A stretch of DNA of 22,264 nucleotides. Origin: an uncultured Polyangiaceae bacterium. Lineage in GTDB: Bacteria; Myxococcota_A; Polyangia; Polyangiales; Houyiibacteriaceae. A program made the translations under genes and the position numbers. Shown here in pieces: positions 7,106 to 15,070 of the stretch. Position 1 is the first letter of the stretch; every line of letters begins with the position of its first letter. Location of the stretch: positions 1-22,264 of the forward strand of contig CAMYMX010000007.1 of assembly GCA_947259605.1 (NCBI GenBank), read 5' to 3'. The notes beneath the pieces were generated by a model that saw only the letters and a list, made by a program, of their open reading frames with translations, had not been told where the DNA came from and did no database searches.

Positions 7106-9901
7106 GTGACTTCTAGAAAACAGCTCATTTGCTTGCTCGTCGGCTCGCTCCTGCTGAGCACGGGACACGGCGCGGTAGCCCAACAAAACGAAGCCAAGCC
7201 GGCCAAGCCGCCTGCGCGGATTCCCTCTCCGCCCGTTCCGCTGCGACCGGCTCTAACCCCAGCGCCACCAAAGGCCGATGCCACCCCCGGACCCGGCCCT
7301 CAGGCAAAGCCCGAGCTCGAGGCCGCAGAAGAGCCCGAGCTCGAAAACGAGCTTCCGCAATTCGAAACAGGGGTCGAGTTCAAGGCGATGTCGCCACGCA
7401 CCCGGGTGACGTTCAATCTCGAGGACGCCGAGCTCCCGGATTTGGTTCGCTTGATCTCGAACATGACGGGGCGTCGGTTCATTCTCCCAACGAAGCTCCG
7501 TGCGATCAAAGCAACGGTGTTCGCGCCTACGAAGGTGACGGTGGCGGAAGCATATCAAGCGTTCTTGTCTGTTCTCGAGGTGAACGGATTCACGATCGTG
7601 CCGGCGGGTCGATACCTAAAGATCGTCGAAGCAAAGCAAATCGAACGCCAAACGGTCCCGATGTACGAGGACGGAAGCACCGTTCCTTCGACCGACCGTT
7701 ATGTCACGCGGATCCATCACCTGGCGCACCTCGCGGCTGAAGACGTCACGACTCTGCTCGCGCGATTCGCTTCCCGGACTGCGAACATCACGTCGTACGC
7801 CCCGACCAACATGCTGATCCTCACCGATACCGGAGCCCAGATCCGGCGCATGCTTCGTCTGATCGCGGCGATCGATCTACCGAGAAGCGGAACACAGACC
7901 TGGATCGAGCCGGTTCACTTCGCGAACGCGTCCGACCTCGCTGCCAGGTTGCTCGAGATCTTCGCCGCCGACACCGAAGCCACGGCACCGAAGCCAACTG
8001 CGAGGCCTACCGCGAAGAAGAAGAACGAGCCGCCTGCCGTGCTCGGCGGCTCGTCGTCAGGGCCAACCATCCGAAACATCATCGCCGATGAGCGAACGAA
8101 CTCTCTCATCATCATCGCAACGGAACGCGCATACCTGCGCATCCTCGAGATGATTCGGCAGCTCGACGTGGCGCTAGAAGGTGAAGGTCGGATTCACGTT
8201 CACTACGTTCAGCACGGTGCTGCAACAGACATCGCGGCGGCGCTCACGGCGCTCGTGGGCGCCTCATCCGGCCCCCGTCCGGCGGCCGCGGGCAGAGGCG
8301 CCGCACAGCGGGCCGCGGCCGCGGCGACCAGTACGGCATCGCTCTTCGAGGGACAGATCGCGGTGACTGCATACGAGCCATCGAACGCACTGCTCATCAC
8401 CTCGTCGCTTCACGACTACACGGCTCTCAAGAAGGTGATCGAGCGCCTTGACGCGCCGAGGAAGCAGGTGTTCATCGAAGCGGTCGTCATGGAGCTCGGC
8501 ATCGAGCGATCGTCCGACCTAGGCTTTGCGTTTCACGGAGGCGCTGGTGACTTCCCGACCGATGGCTCTCTCTCGCTGTTCGGATTCAATGCCCCGTCCT
8601 CAATCGACATCACTCAGAACGACCTCAGTGGCTTGGCGCTCGGCATCCGTGGACCAACAATCGAGAACTCGCAACAGCTCGTCGGGTTCTCCGTGCCAGG
8701 GTTCGGCGTCGTGGTGACCGCGCTCGCAAAGTCTGGCGACGCCGACGTCCTCTCGACACCGCACATCATTGCGATCGACAACACCGAAGCTGAGATCAGC
8801 GTGGGTGAGAACATCCCGCTACAGACCAACGGCGTCGCGCCGGGCACCTTCGCTGGTGCAGGCAGTCTGGGCGCATTGGCCCAAGCGGGCGCCGGTGGAC
8901 AGGATTTAGGCAACCTGGCCGGTCTGGCCGGCGGGCTCGGGAGCGTCGCCCGTCAGGACGTGGGCACCACGATCCGAGTCACGCCGCACATCAACGCGAA
9001 CAACGAAGTGCGGCTCGAGATCGAAGAGGAGATCTCCGAACAGGGGGCGACCTCGGGCACCTTGGGCGTCGTCTCGATCAACCGACGTACCGCGCGAACC
9101 GAGGTCATGGTTCGGGACCAGCAAACGATTGTCATCGGCGGTCTGATGCGTGACGCGATTCAGAACAGCGAAGACAAGGTTCCCGTCCTTGGCGACATCC
9201 CAATCTTGGGCGCCCTCTTCCGCAAGACCAGCAAGCAGAAGCGTAAGACGAATCTGCTGCTCATTCTCACGCCGTACATCATCCGCGACCCAGGTGACCT
9301 TCGGGAGATCTTCGAGCGCAAGATGCAAGAGCGACAACAGATGATCGACCGCTATTTCGTGTTCGGCGAAGACAAGTTCGAGCCGCACATCGACTACACC
9401 CGTACGCGCGGGCTCGTCGCGGAGATTGTAAACGAGATCGACAGCGTCGAAGAAGAGATGGAGCTGGCCCGGGCTGCAGAGCTCGAGCCTCCGCCCGACC
9501 ACGTGCCGCGCGCGCCGATCGGTCCGTACATCGCCTCGACGACCGCGATAGAGGACACCTACGTGATCGGCCCCAACGGCATCGAATTGCCAGAGGAGTC
9601 TGAAGCCGATCGGATGGAGGCGATCCCACCGACCGCGGCCGACGAGCAAGAAGGAGGCGGGGCTCCCCCTCCACCGATCGAAAGCCCGCACGGAGCGGAG
9701 CCGGAATCTCCGCTCGAACCCGAGCTCCCCGACGAAGCGGCCGACGCGGAAGGGCCTGACGAGGTCATCGAGCCTGACGAGCCGGCCTCCCGGCCGCAGG
9801 AGACCGATGACGGCGCCGAACCCGTGGGGGACGCGACCGAAGCGGCGTCCGAAGAGGCGCCGCAGTCAAGCAACGAAGAACCCGATGGAAGCCCGCAATG
9901 A
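7106..9901 (+). CDS. gspD: Type II secretion outer-membrane secretin GspD
   Basis: Outer-membrane channel through which folded substrates leave; 931 aa, well above the usual 650-750. GTG start with GGGG eight bases upstream. A signal peptide (hydrophobic LICLLVGSLLLS, likely cut after AVA at about residue 25) is followed by a Pro-rich linker. Then come the N0 domain (about 95-180), N1-N3 repeats (SNMLIL-type blocks such as APTNMLILTD, ADERTNSLIIIA and EPSNALLITS) and the secretin core, which contains the VLSTPHIIAIDN and VGENIPLQTN signatures and ends with VPVLGDIPILGALFR and LLLILTPYIIRD. The gate-region loop is Gly/Ala-rich. A helical segment after the core may be a pilotin-binding S-domain. 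From about residue 790 a disordered tail rich in Glu, Asp and Pro follows, unusual for this family. The stop overlaps the gspE start (ATGA). Confidence 0.95.
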   Translation: MTSRKQLICLLVGSLLLSTGHGAVAQQNEAKPAKPPARIPSPPVPLRPALTPAPPKADATPGPGPQAKPELEAAEEPELENELPQFETGVEFKAMSPRTRVTFNLEDAELPDLVRLISNMTGRRFILPTKLRAIKATVFAPTKVTVAEAYQAFLSVLEVNGFTIVPAGRYLKIVEAKQIERQTVPMYEDGSTVPSTDRYVTRIHHLAHLAAEDVTTLLARFASRTANITSYAPTNMLILTDTGAQIRRMLRLIAAIDLPRSGTQTWIEPVHFANASDLAARLLEIFAADTEATAPKPTARPTAKKKNEPPAVLGGSSSGPTIRNIIADERTNSLIIIATERAYLRILEMIRQLDVALEGEGRIHVHYVQHGAATDIAAALTALVGASSGPRPAAAGRGAAQRAAAAATSTASLFEGQIAVTAYEPSNALLITSSLHDYTALKKVIERLDAPRKQVFIEAVVMELGIERSSDLGFAFHGGAGDFPTDGSLSLFGFNAPSSIDITQNDLSGLALGIRGPTIENSQQLVGFSVPGFGVVVTALAKSGDADVLSTPHIIAIDNTEAEISVGENIPLQTNGVAPGTFAGAGSLGALAQAGAGGQDLGNLAGLAGGLGSVARQDVGTTIRVTPHINANNEVRLEIEEEISEQGATSGTLGVVSINRRTARTEVMVRDQQTIVIGGLMRDAIQNSEDKVPVLGDIPILGALFRKTSKQKRKTNLLLILTPYIIRDPGDLREIFERKMQERQQMIDRYFVFGEDKFEPHIDYTRTRGLVAEIVNEIDSVEEEMELARAAELEPPPDHVPRAPIGPYIASTTAIEDTYVIGPNGIELPEESEADRMEAIPPTAADEQEGGGAPPPPIESPHGAEPESPLEPELPDEAADAEGPDEVIEPDEPASRPQETDDGAEPVGDATEAASEEAPQSSNEEPDGSPQ

Positions 9902-11676
9902 GCTTCGAGCAGCGATACATCGGTGAGATTCTGGTTCGGCGCGGCGCGCTCGAGCCGGACAAGCTCGAGGCCGCGCTGCAAACAGCGGCGGATCGATCCC
10001 TCGAGCTCACGGACCTCTTGGTTGCGACCCACGCCGTGGAGGAAGTAAAGCTCGTGCGCGCCTTGGCGGACGAGGTGGGCATGGAGTTCGTGGAAAAGCT
10101 CGCCACGGATTTGATCCCAGAAGAGCTGATTGACGCAGTCCCGATCAACTTTGCGCGCCAGAATCACGTGCTCCCTCTGACCCAATCGGACGACAGCGTT
10201 CGAGTGGCCGTTGCCAATCCACTTGACCCTTTCCCCGTCGACGACCTCCGCATTCTTCTGGGCAAAATCATCATTCCGGTAGCCGCGTCGGAAGAAAGCA
10301 TCGATGATGCGATCAACCGCGTCTACGAGCGAAAAGATGAAACCGCCCTTGCCGAGGCGAAGGAAGGCGAGGAGGTCGAGGAGCTTGCGGACCTGATCGA
10401 CATGACCGACGAGGCGCCGGTGATTCGTTGGGTCAACAACCTTTTCTACACGGCGGTCAAAGAGCGAGCGTCGGACATTCACATCGAGCCCACCGATGAA
10501 AAAGTCATCGTTCGGTATCGCGTCGATGGCCGACTCATTCCGCGCAAGGAAGCCAATCGCGGATTCCTTTCGTCGATTGTGAGTCGCGTGAAGATCGAGG
10601 CAGGCCTCAACATTGCGGAACGACGCCTGCCGCAAGACGGGCGTATTACCAAGAAGATTGCGGGCAAGGTGATCGATGTTCGTGTGTCGACGATTCCCAC
10701 CGCAAAGGGCGAGCGCGTGGTCATGCGTTTGCTCGACAAGGAGCAGGTTCTGCTGAATCTCATCGACCTGGGTTTCGCGCGCCGAGAGCTCGACCAATTG
10801 GAGGGTCTGATTCGGCGCCCAAACGGCATCATCTTGGTCACCGGGCCTACGGGCTCCGGTAAAACGACCACGCTGTATGCGTGTCTGAACAAGATCAACA
10901 CGCCGGAGAAGAACATTCTGACGGCGGAGGACCCGGTCGAATACGAACTTCGCGGCATCGGCCAGATGCAGGTTCAACCGAAAATTGGTCTGACCTTTGC
11001 TTCAGGCATGCGGAGCTTTCTTCGTCAGGACCCCGACGTGATCATGGTCGGCGAGATTCGTGACCACGAAACGGCGGAGATCGCGATTCACGCGTCGCTC
11101 ACTGGACACCTCGTGCTCTCGACGCTGCACACCAACGACGCACCGAGCGCGATCACGCGCTTGGTCGACATGGACATACAGGCGTACCAGCTGTCCTCTT
11201 CGATTCTCGCCGTCCTGGCTCAGCGCCTCGTTCGAAAGCTCTGCGACCATTGCAAATCCCCGTACTCGCCAACCAACCAAGACTTGCTCGAGCTCGGCAT
11301 CGACGCAGCCATCGCTCAAGAAAAGCTGGTGGAGCTGAAGAAGCTCGCCGCCACCACCGTGATTGGAAACAGCAGCCCCCCGACCCTGCCCGTTCCGGCG
11401 GGCACAGACTCGGGTGACCTGACCTTCTATCACCATCGTGGTTGCGACGAGTGCGGCAACACCGGCTATCGAGGCCGAATCGGAATCTTCGAGCTCATGA
11501 TGATCGATGAGCCCGTACGCCGTGAAATCCTCAACAACAGCGACTCAAAGACGATTCAGCGCGTCGCGCAACAACAGGGCATGCGGCTCCTCCGCGAAGA
11601 CGGGGCCCGACAAGTCGTTGCGGGCGTGACGAGCGTCGAAGAGGTGCTGGCCGCGACCCAGGCCGCAGAGGTCTGA
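9898..11676 (+). CDS. gspE: Type II secretion ATPase GspE
   Basis: Cytoplasmic hexameric ATPase that powers pseudopilus assembly, bound to GspL and GspF; 592 aa. The N-terminal T2SSE_N domain (YIGEILVRRGAL onward) is followed by an acidic linker (AKEGEEVEEL). The catalytic domain contains the Arg-rich SDIHIEP region, Walker A GPTGSGKTTT near residues 316-325, the Asp box, Walker B-like VIMVGEIRD and the His box SLTGHLVLSTLHTND. A zinc-binding C4 element follows, with CDHC and CDEC pairs; the loop between them holds an extra Pro/Ser/Gly-rich stretch (NSSPPTLPVPAG). Translation is coupled to gspD through ATGA at 9898-9901. The gspF start follows three bases after the stop. Confidence 0.96.
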   Translation: MSFEQRYIGEILVRRGALEPDKLEAALQTAADRSLELTDLLVATHAVEEVKLVRALADEVGMEFVEKLATDLIPEELIDAVPINFARQNHVLPLTQSDDSVRVAVANPLDPFPVDDLRILLGKIIIPVAASEESIDDAINRVYERKDETALAEAKEGEEVEELADLIDMTDEAPVIRWVNNLFYTAVKERASDIHIEPTDEKVIVRYRVDGRLIPRKEANRGFLSSIVSRVKIEAGLNIAERRLPQDGRITKKIAGKVIDVRVSTIPTAKGERVVMRLLDKEQVLLNLIDLGFARRELDQLEGLIRRPNGIILVTGPTGSGKTTTLYACLNKINTPEKNILTAEDPVEYELRGIGQMQVQPKIGLTFASGMRSFLRQDPDVIMVGEIRDHETAEIAIHASLTGHLVLSTLHTNDAPSAITRLVDMDIQAYQLSSSILAVLAQRLVRKLCDHCKSPYSPTNQDLLELGIDAAIAQEKLVELKKLAATTVIGNSSPPTLPVPAGTDSGDLTFYHHRGCDECGNTGYRGRIGIFELMMIDEPVRREILNNSDSKTIQRVAQQQGMRLLREDGARQVVAGVTSVEEVLAATQAAEV

Positions 11677-11679
11677 TCC

Positions 11680-12903
11680 ATGGGCGTGTACGCATACAAA
11701 GGCATCGACGCTCGGGGAAAGTCGGTCAAGGGCGTCCGAGATGCCGATAGTGCAAAGGGGCTGCGCACGCTCCTCAAGCGAGACGGAGTCCTGGCGACGG
11801 AGATCCTCGAGCAATCAGAGGCCGCACGCAAAGCAGCACGCGACATCAATTTTCGACGAATTTTTCAGCGTATCTCACCCGTGGACGTGGCCGTAGCCAC
11901 GCGACAGCTCTCCGTATTGCTCCGTTCTGGGGTTCCCTTGGTCGAAGCCTTGAGCGCCTTGATCGAACAGCTCGATCACCCCGACCTGAAGAACGCGTTC
12001 ACCGACACTCGCAACAAGGTCAACGAAGGCAGCACGCTCGCCGACGCGCTCAAGGCACATCCCAAGATTTTTCTCTCACTCTACGTAAACATGGTCGCCG
12101 CAGGCGAAGCGTCGGGCACGCTCGAAGAGGTGCTCGGGCGACTTGCGGAGTTCCTGGACGACCAAACCAGGCTTCAGAGCAAGGTTCGTGGCGCCCTCGC
12201 CTATCCGATTGTCATGGCGATCGTCGTGGTTGCCATCCTTTTCTTGATGATGTCGGTCGTAGTACCCAAGGTCACCTCGATCTTCGAAAACTTCAACCAG
12301 GCGCTTCCCTGGTACACCAGCGTGTTGATTTGGGTGAGCGACATCTTCAGCAATTACTGGTGGCTCCTCGCGGCGCTGTTGGGTGGTGGAATCTACTGGT
12401 TCCGTCGCTGGAAAGCGACGGATGACGGTCGAAGGAAGTGGGACCTCTTCGTGATGGACGTACCGCTCTTCGGACCCTTGCTGATCATGGTTGCCGTGGC
12501 CCGGTTCTCTCGAACGCTCGCCACGCTCCTCGCGAGCGGAGTGCCGGTGCTCACGGCCATGGACATCACTCGCAACGTTCTTGGAAACACAGAGCTGATG
12601 CGAATCGTCGAGGACGCGCGCGAAAGTGTTCGCGAAGGGGAAGGAATCGCCAAGCCGCTGCGGCAAGCAGGCAGGTTCCCGCCGATCATGACGCACATGA
12701 TCGCGGTGGGTGAGCGCACCGGCCAGCTGGAGGAAATGCTCCTGCATGTCGCGGACGCCTACGACCAACAGATTGAAGTGCGAGTGGGCGCCATGACCTC
12801 GATCCTCGAACCCGTGTTGATCGTGGTCATGGGCGTCGTCGTTGGCGGCATTGCGTTTGCCATTCTCATGCCGCTACTCCAGCTCAACGAGATGATTCAA
12901 TGA
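11680..12903 (+). CDS. gspF: Type II secretion inner-membrane platform protein GspF
   Basis: Polytopic inner-membrane core of the T2SS platform, which with GspE drives addition of pseudopilin subunits; 407 aa, the usual length. It begins MGVYAYKGIDARGKSVKG, typical of the family, and has two tandem T2SSF domains, each starting with the helical FxRQLSVLLRSGVPLVEAL / FSRTLATLLASGVPVLTAM motif. Three membrane segments are visible: AYPIVMAIVVVAILFLMMSVVV, the WWLLAALLGGGIYWF region, and the C-terminal LIVVMGVVVGGIAFAILMPL. AGAGG eight bases upstream supports ATG 11680. The following GspG-like gene begins nine bases after the stop. Confidence 0.97.
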   Translation: MGVYAYKGIDARGKSVKGVRDADSAKGLRTLLKRDGVLATEILEQSEAARKAARDINFRRIFQRISPVDVAVATRQLSVLLRSGVPLVEALSALIEQLDHPDLKNAFTDTRNKVNEGSTLADALKAHPKIFLSLYVNMVAAGEASGTLEEVLGRLAEFLDDQTRLQSKVRGALAYPIVMAIVVVAILFLMMSVVVPKVTSIFENFNQALPWYTSVLIWVSDIFSNYWWLLAALLGGGIYWFRRWKATDDGRRKWDLFVMDVPLFGPLLIMVAVARFSRTLATLLASGVPVLTAMDITRNVLGNTELMRIVEDARESVREGEGIAKPLRQAGRFPPIMTHMIAVGERTGQLEEMLLHVADAYDQQIEVRVGAMTSILEPVLIVVMGVVVGGIAFAILMPLLQLNEMIQ

Positions 12904-12912
12904 GAGACGAGC

Positions 12913-13335
12913 ATGGTTCGACGGTCACAAAGAGAACGCGTTTCGCTGCCCTGGGAGAGTCGGGGCGGCCGCTGGCGCAATGCCCTCAGCAACACACGTT
13001 GGCAAGCACTGCTCGGGGTTCTGCTGCTGGGCGTTCTGGCAGTCGGGTTCACACGCTACGCGCGACGTCGAGTTCAGATCCGCGACACGCAAGTCGCGGT
13101 CGCTCAGGTGAAGCAGGCCATCGACCGGTTTCGAGCGGACGTCGGTCGCTGCCCAAGCTCCGAAACGGAGCTGCTTCACCCTCCCCTATCTCAGAAGCAC
13201 TACCTCGATTCGATCCCAAAGGACGGCTGGGGGCGGTCCCTCACAATTCGCTGTCCTGGTTACTTCGAGGACGAAGCGGATGTGATTTCCGCGGGCCCGA
13301 GTGGCTCGCTCTCAAAGGACGACAACATTCAATGA
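12913..13335 (+). CDS. GspG-like protein without a prepilin signature
   Basis: 140-aa bitopic protein between gspF and gspG. It has a basic cytoplasmic stretch (about 1-29), one membrane segment (about 31-47, ALLGVLLLGVLAVGF) and a periplasmic part that follows GspG closely: a helix (VAQVKQAIDRFRADVG), then CPSSETELL, YLDSIPKDGWGRSLTIRC and a C-terminal SAGPSGSLSKDDNI resembling the GspG calcium loop. The two Cys match the two Cys of the GspG encoded next. It lacks the G|FTLxE cleavage site and the Glu at +5, so prepilin peptidase should not process it and it should stay membrane-anchored. Its stop overlaps the gspG start (ATGA 13332-13335), so it belongs to the operon. It may be an assembly factor, a pilus-base subunit or a decayed duplicate; its length and open frame favour a working gene. 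Confidence 0.8.
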   Translation: MVRRSQRERVSLPWESRGGRWRNALSNTRWQALLGVLLLGVLAVGFTRYARRRVQIRDTQVAVAQVKQAIDRFRADVGRCPSSETELLHPPLSQKHYLDSIPKDGWGRSLTIRCPGYFEDEADVISAGPSGSLSKDDNIQ

Positions 13336-13748
13336 AGGGAACGGGAGGCTCCATGCCCAACACGACTGACACGCGCCAACGAGAACGAAATGCCCGCCGG
13401 AGGCGACGAGAGGGCTTCACGCTGATCGAGATCATGATCGTCATCACGATCTTTGCGATGATGGCCGGTGGCGTAGCGGTGGCATTGCTTCCGCAGCTGG
13501 AGAAGGCACGCCTCAAAACAACCAAGACCGACGCTCAGGGATTACGCTCGGCCGTCATGCTCTACGTCGCGGACAATCCAAGAGGTTGCCCGACGGTCGA
13601 AGACTTGGTGAACGAGCGATATCTCGATGGAACTCGTCGAACGGCGGACGCCTGGGATACCCCGTTTCAGATCAGCTGCGAGGACGGCGATGTGGCGGTC
13701 GTCTCGGCGGGGCCGGACCTGCAATTCAACACTGAGGACGACATTTAA
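13332..13748 (+). CDS. gspG: Major pseudopilin GspG
   Basis: Main subunit of the T2SS pseudopilus. A basic leader (NARRRRREG) ends at the prepilin peptidase site G|FTLIEIMIVI, with Glu at +5, followed by a long hydrophobic helix. The periplasmic domain shows the family pattern LRSAVMLYVADNPRGCPTVEDL, YLDGTRRTADAWDTPFQI and a C-terminal calcium-loop-like SAGPDLQFNTEDDI. Two Cys may form a disulfide. ATG 13332 (138 aa) overlaps the previous stop as ATGA. ATG 13353 lies four bases after GGGAGG and would shorten the leader by seven residues, so the start is undecided. The same frame is open back to 12900, but that part is a shadow of the upstream gene. The gspH start follows six bases after the stop. 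Confidence 0.95.
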   Translation: MKGTGGSMPNTTDTRQRERNARRRRREGFTLIEIMIVITIFAMMAGGVAVALLPQLEKARLKTTKTDAQGLRSAVMLYVADNPRGCPTVEDLVNERYLDGTRRTADAWDTPFQISCEDGDVAVVSAGPDLQFNTEDDI

Positions 13749-13754
13749 CAGATC

Positions 13755-14450
13755 ATGTTCAAGCGCGTCCCATCTCGAACGAACCACGGATTCACTCTCA
13801 TCGAGGTGATTATGGTTATCGCGATCATTGCGGTCGTGGTCACGGGGGCGACGTTTGGCCTGGGCGCCATCACCCGGACCCGGCTGCGCTCTTCTGCCTT
13901 CAAAGTGATGAGCGCGGCTCAATTCGCCTACAACCGTTCGCTCACCCGGGGCACGACGACGCGACTCCGCTTCGACTTCGAGAAGGATACGATGGCGATC
14001 GAGGAGACACTGACGCCGGTCACTCTCGCCACGAACGAACAGCTCGAGGACGAGGATGGCCAGGCAGTCGACCCCTGGGACCTCGCCAGGGCGAGGCTCG
14101 AAGAACCGCTGACCCCCGTGAAGCCAACCTCACCGTTTCAACCGATTTCGAACCAAAGCGGCAAGGTCATCGAGCGGTATACCGCGAAGCCGGTCGGGGA
14201 TGCGATTTCGATCCACGCCTTGATCACGCCGCACGAAACGGACACTCGAACCGATGGAGAGGGCTCCGTTTACTTCTTCCCCGGTGGGCTGACCGAACAC
14301 GCCGTCATTCAGCTGAGTGACGCCAGTGACACGGTCTACAGCATCGAGATACACCCACTCACTGGAAACGCGAAGATTCACAACTTCGCGTACGAACCGC
14401 TGGACGAGCTCGACGACGACGACGAGGGAGAAGTCGAGGATCCACTATGA
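13755..14450 (+). CDS. gspH: Minor pseudopilin GspH
   Basis: Pseudopilin of 231 aa with leader MFKRVPSRTNHG, cleavage site G|FTLIEV and Glu at +5, followed by the hydrophobic helix IMVIAIIAVVVTGATFGL. The AAQFAYNRSLTRG segment and the later VYFFPGGLTEHAVIQL and YSIEIHPLTGNAKI strands fit the GspH fold. It is longer than usual (about 170 aa) because of a charged Pro-containing insertion (about residues 95-130, EDEDGQAVDPWD onward) and an acidic end (LDELDDDDEGEVEDPL). No clear Shine-Dalgarno; it begins six bases after gspG and was probably translated by coupling. The stop overlaps gspI (ATGA at 14447-14450). The order G-H-I-J-K supports the assignment more than similarity alone. Confidence 0.88.
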   Translation: MFKRVPSRTNHGFTLIEVIMVIAIIAVVVTGATFGLGAITRTRLRSSAFKVMSAAQFAYNRSLTRGTTTRLRFDFEKDTMAIEETLTPVTLATNEQLEDEDGQAVDPWDLARARLEEPLTPVKPTSPFQPISNQSGKVIERYTAKPVGDAISIHALITPHETDTRTDGEGSVYFFPGGLTEHAVIQLSDASDTVYSIEIHPLTGNAKIHNFAYEPLDELDDDDEGEVEDPL

Positions 14451-15070
14451 ATCGACGTGGCTTCACCCTGTTGGAAGTGATGATCGCCGTCGCGATCCTC
14501 GGGATCTCGCTCACCGCGATCTTCTCGAGCGAAGTGGGTGCTGCAAACATCGCCGCGCGCGCTCGCCGGCAAAACGTCGCTGTGACCCTTGCGCGCTGCA
14601 AGATGGGTGAGATTGAAGAGATCATCTCGATCGAGGGCTTGCCCGCGCTCGAGAAGAAAGACACCGATGCGTGTTGCGAGCATGCGCCCATCGAGGGCTA
14701 CGAGTGTGACTGGATCGTGGAACGAATCATTCTACCGGAGTTCGGTGCCGGGGACGACGAAAGCGAGGACGACGAGGGTGGTGACGGGAACGATCCCAAG
14801 GAGATCGTGAACGCGGCAGTCGACGAGGTCACAGAATCGGGCGGGCCGACGGAGCAGGTGATTGCGGGCCAAGCGGGGAACCTGGCGATGCTCGCTTTGC
14901 AAATCGGATTTCCAATCTTGAAACCATTTCTCGAGGAGCAAGTTCGAAGAGCCACGGTGACCGTTCGATGGACGGAAGGGTCCAAGCAGCGCGGCTTCGA
15001 TGTCACGCAGTACCTCGTGTCCGAACAACTCGCACCCGCCGATGAATCGGCCCAAGAGGAGGCAGAGTGA
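14447..15070 (+). CDS. gspI: Minor pseudopilin GspI
   Basis: Pseudopilin of the pilus-tip complex (with GspJ and GspK). The very short leader MNRRG is followed by FTLLEVMIAVAILGISLTAIF with Glu at +5. The AARARRQNVAVTLARCKMGEIEE segment is typical of GspI. The C-terminal strands (RRATVTVRWTEGSKQRGFDVTQYL) are also as expected. At 207 aa it is much longer than usual GspI (about 120-130 aa): residues about 98-165 form an insertion beginning with a run of Asp/Glu/Gly (GDDESEDDEGGDGND) and continuing with a helical, partly hydrophobic part (NLAMLALQIGFPILKPFLEEQ). Both ends overlap the neighbouring genes (ATGA at the start, GTGA at the end). Confidence 0.9.
   Translation: MNRRGFTLLEVMIAVAILGISLTAIFSSEVGAANIAARARRQNVAVTLARCKMGEIEEIISIEGLPALEKKDTDACCEHAPIEGYECDWIVERIILPEFGAGDDESEDDEGGDGNDPKEIVNAAVDEVTESGGPTEQVIAGQAGNLAMLALQIGFPILKPFLEEQVRRATVTVRWTEGSKQRGFDVTQYLVSEQLAPADESAQEEAE

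Noticed and set aside
12900..13331. Open frame from ATG 12900 that runs into gspG and would give it a 144-residue N-terminal extension, with ATGA overlap to gspF.
   Set aside because: The other frame (12913-13335) encodes a protein clearly similar to GspG with a membrane helix and conserved Cys, while the extension has no recognisable feature and would bury the prepilin leader in the middle of the protein.
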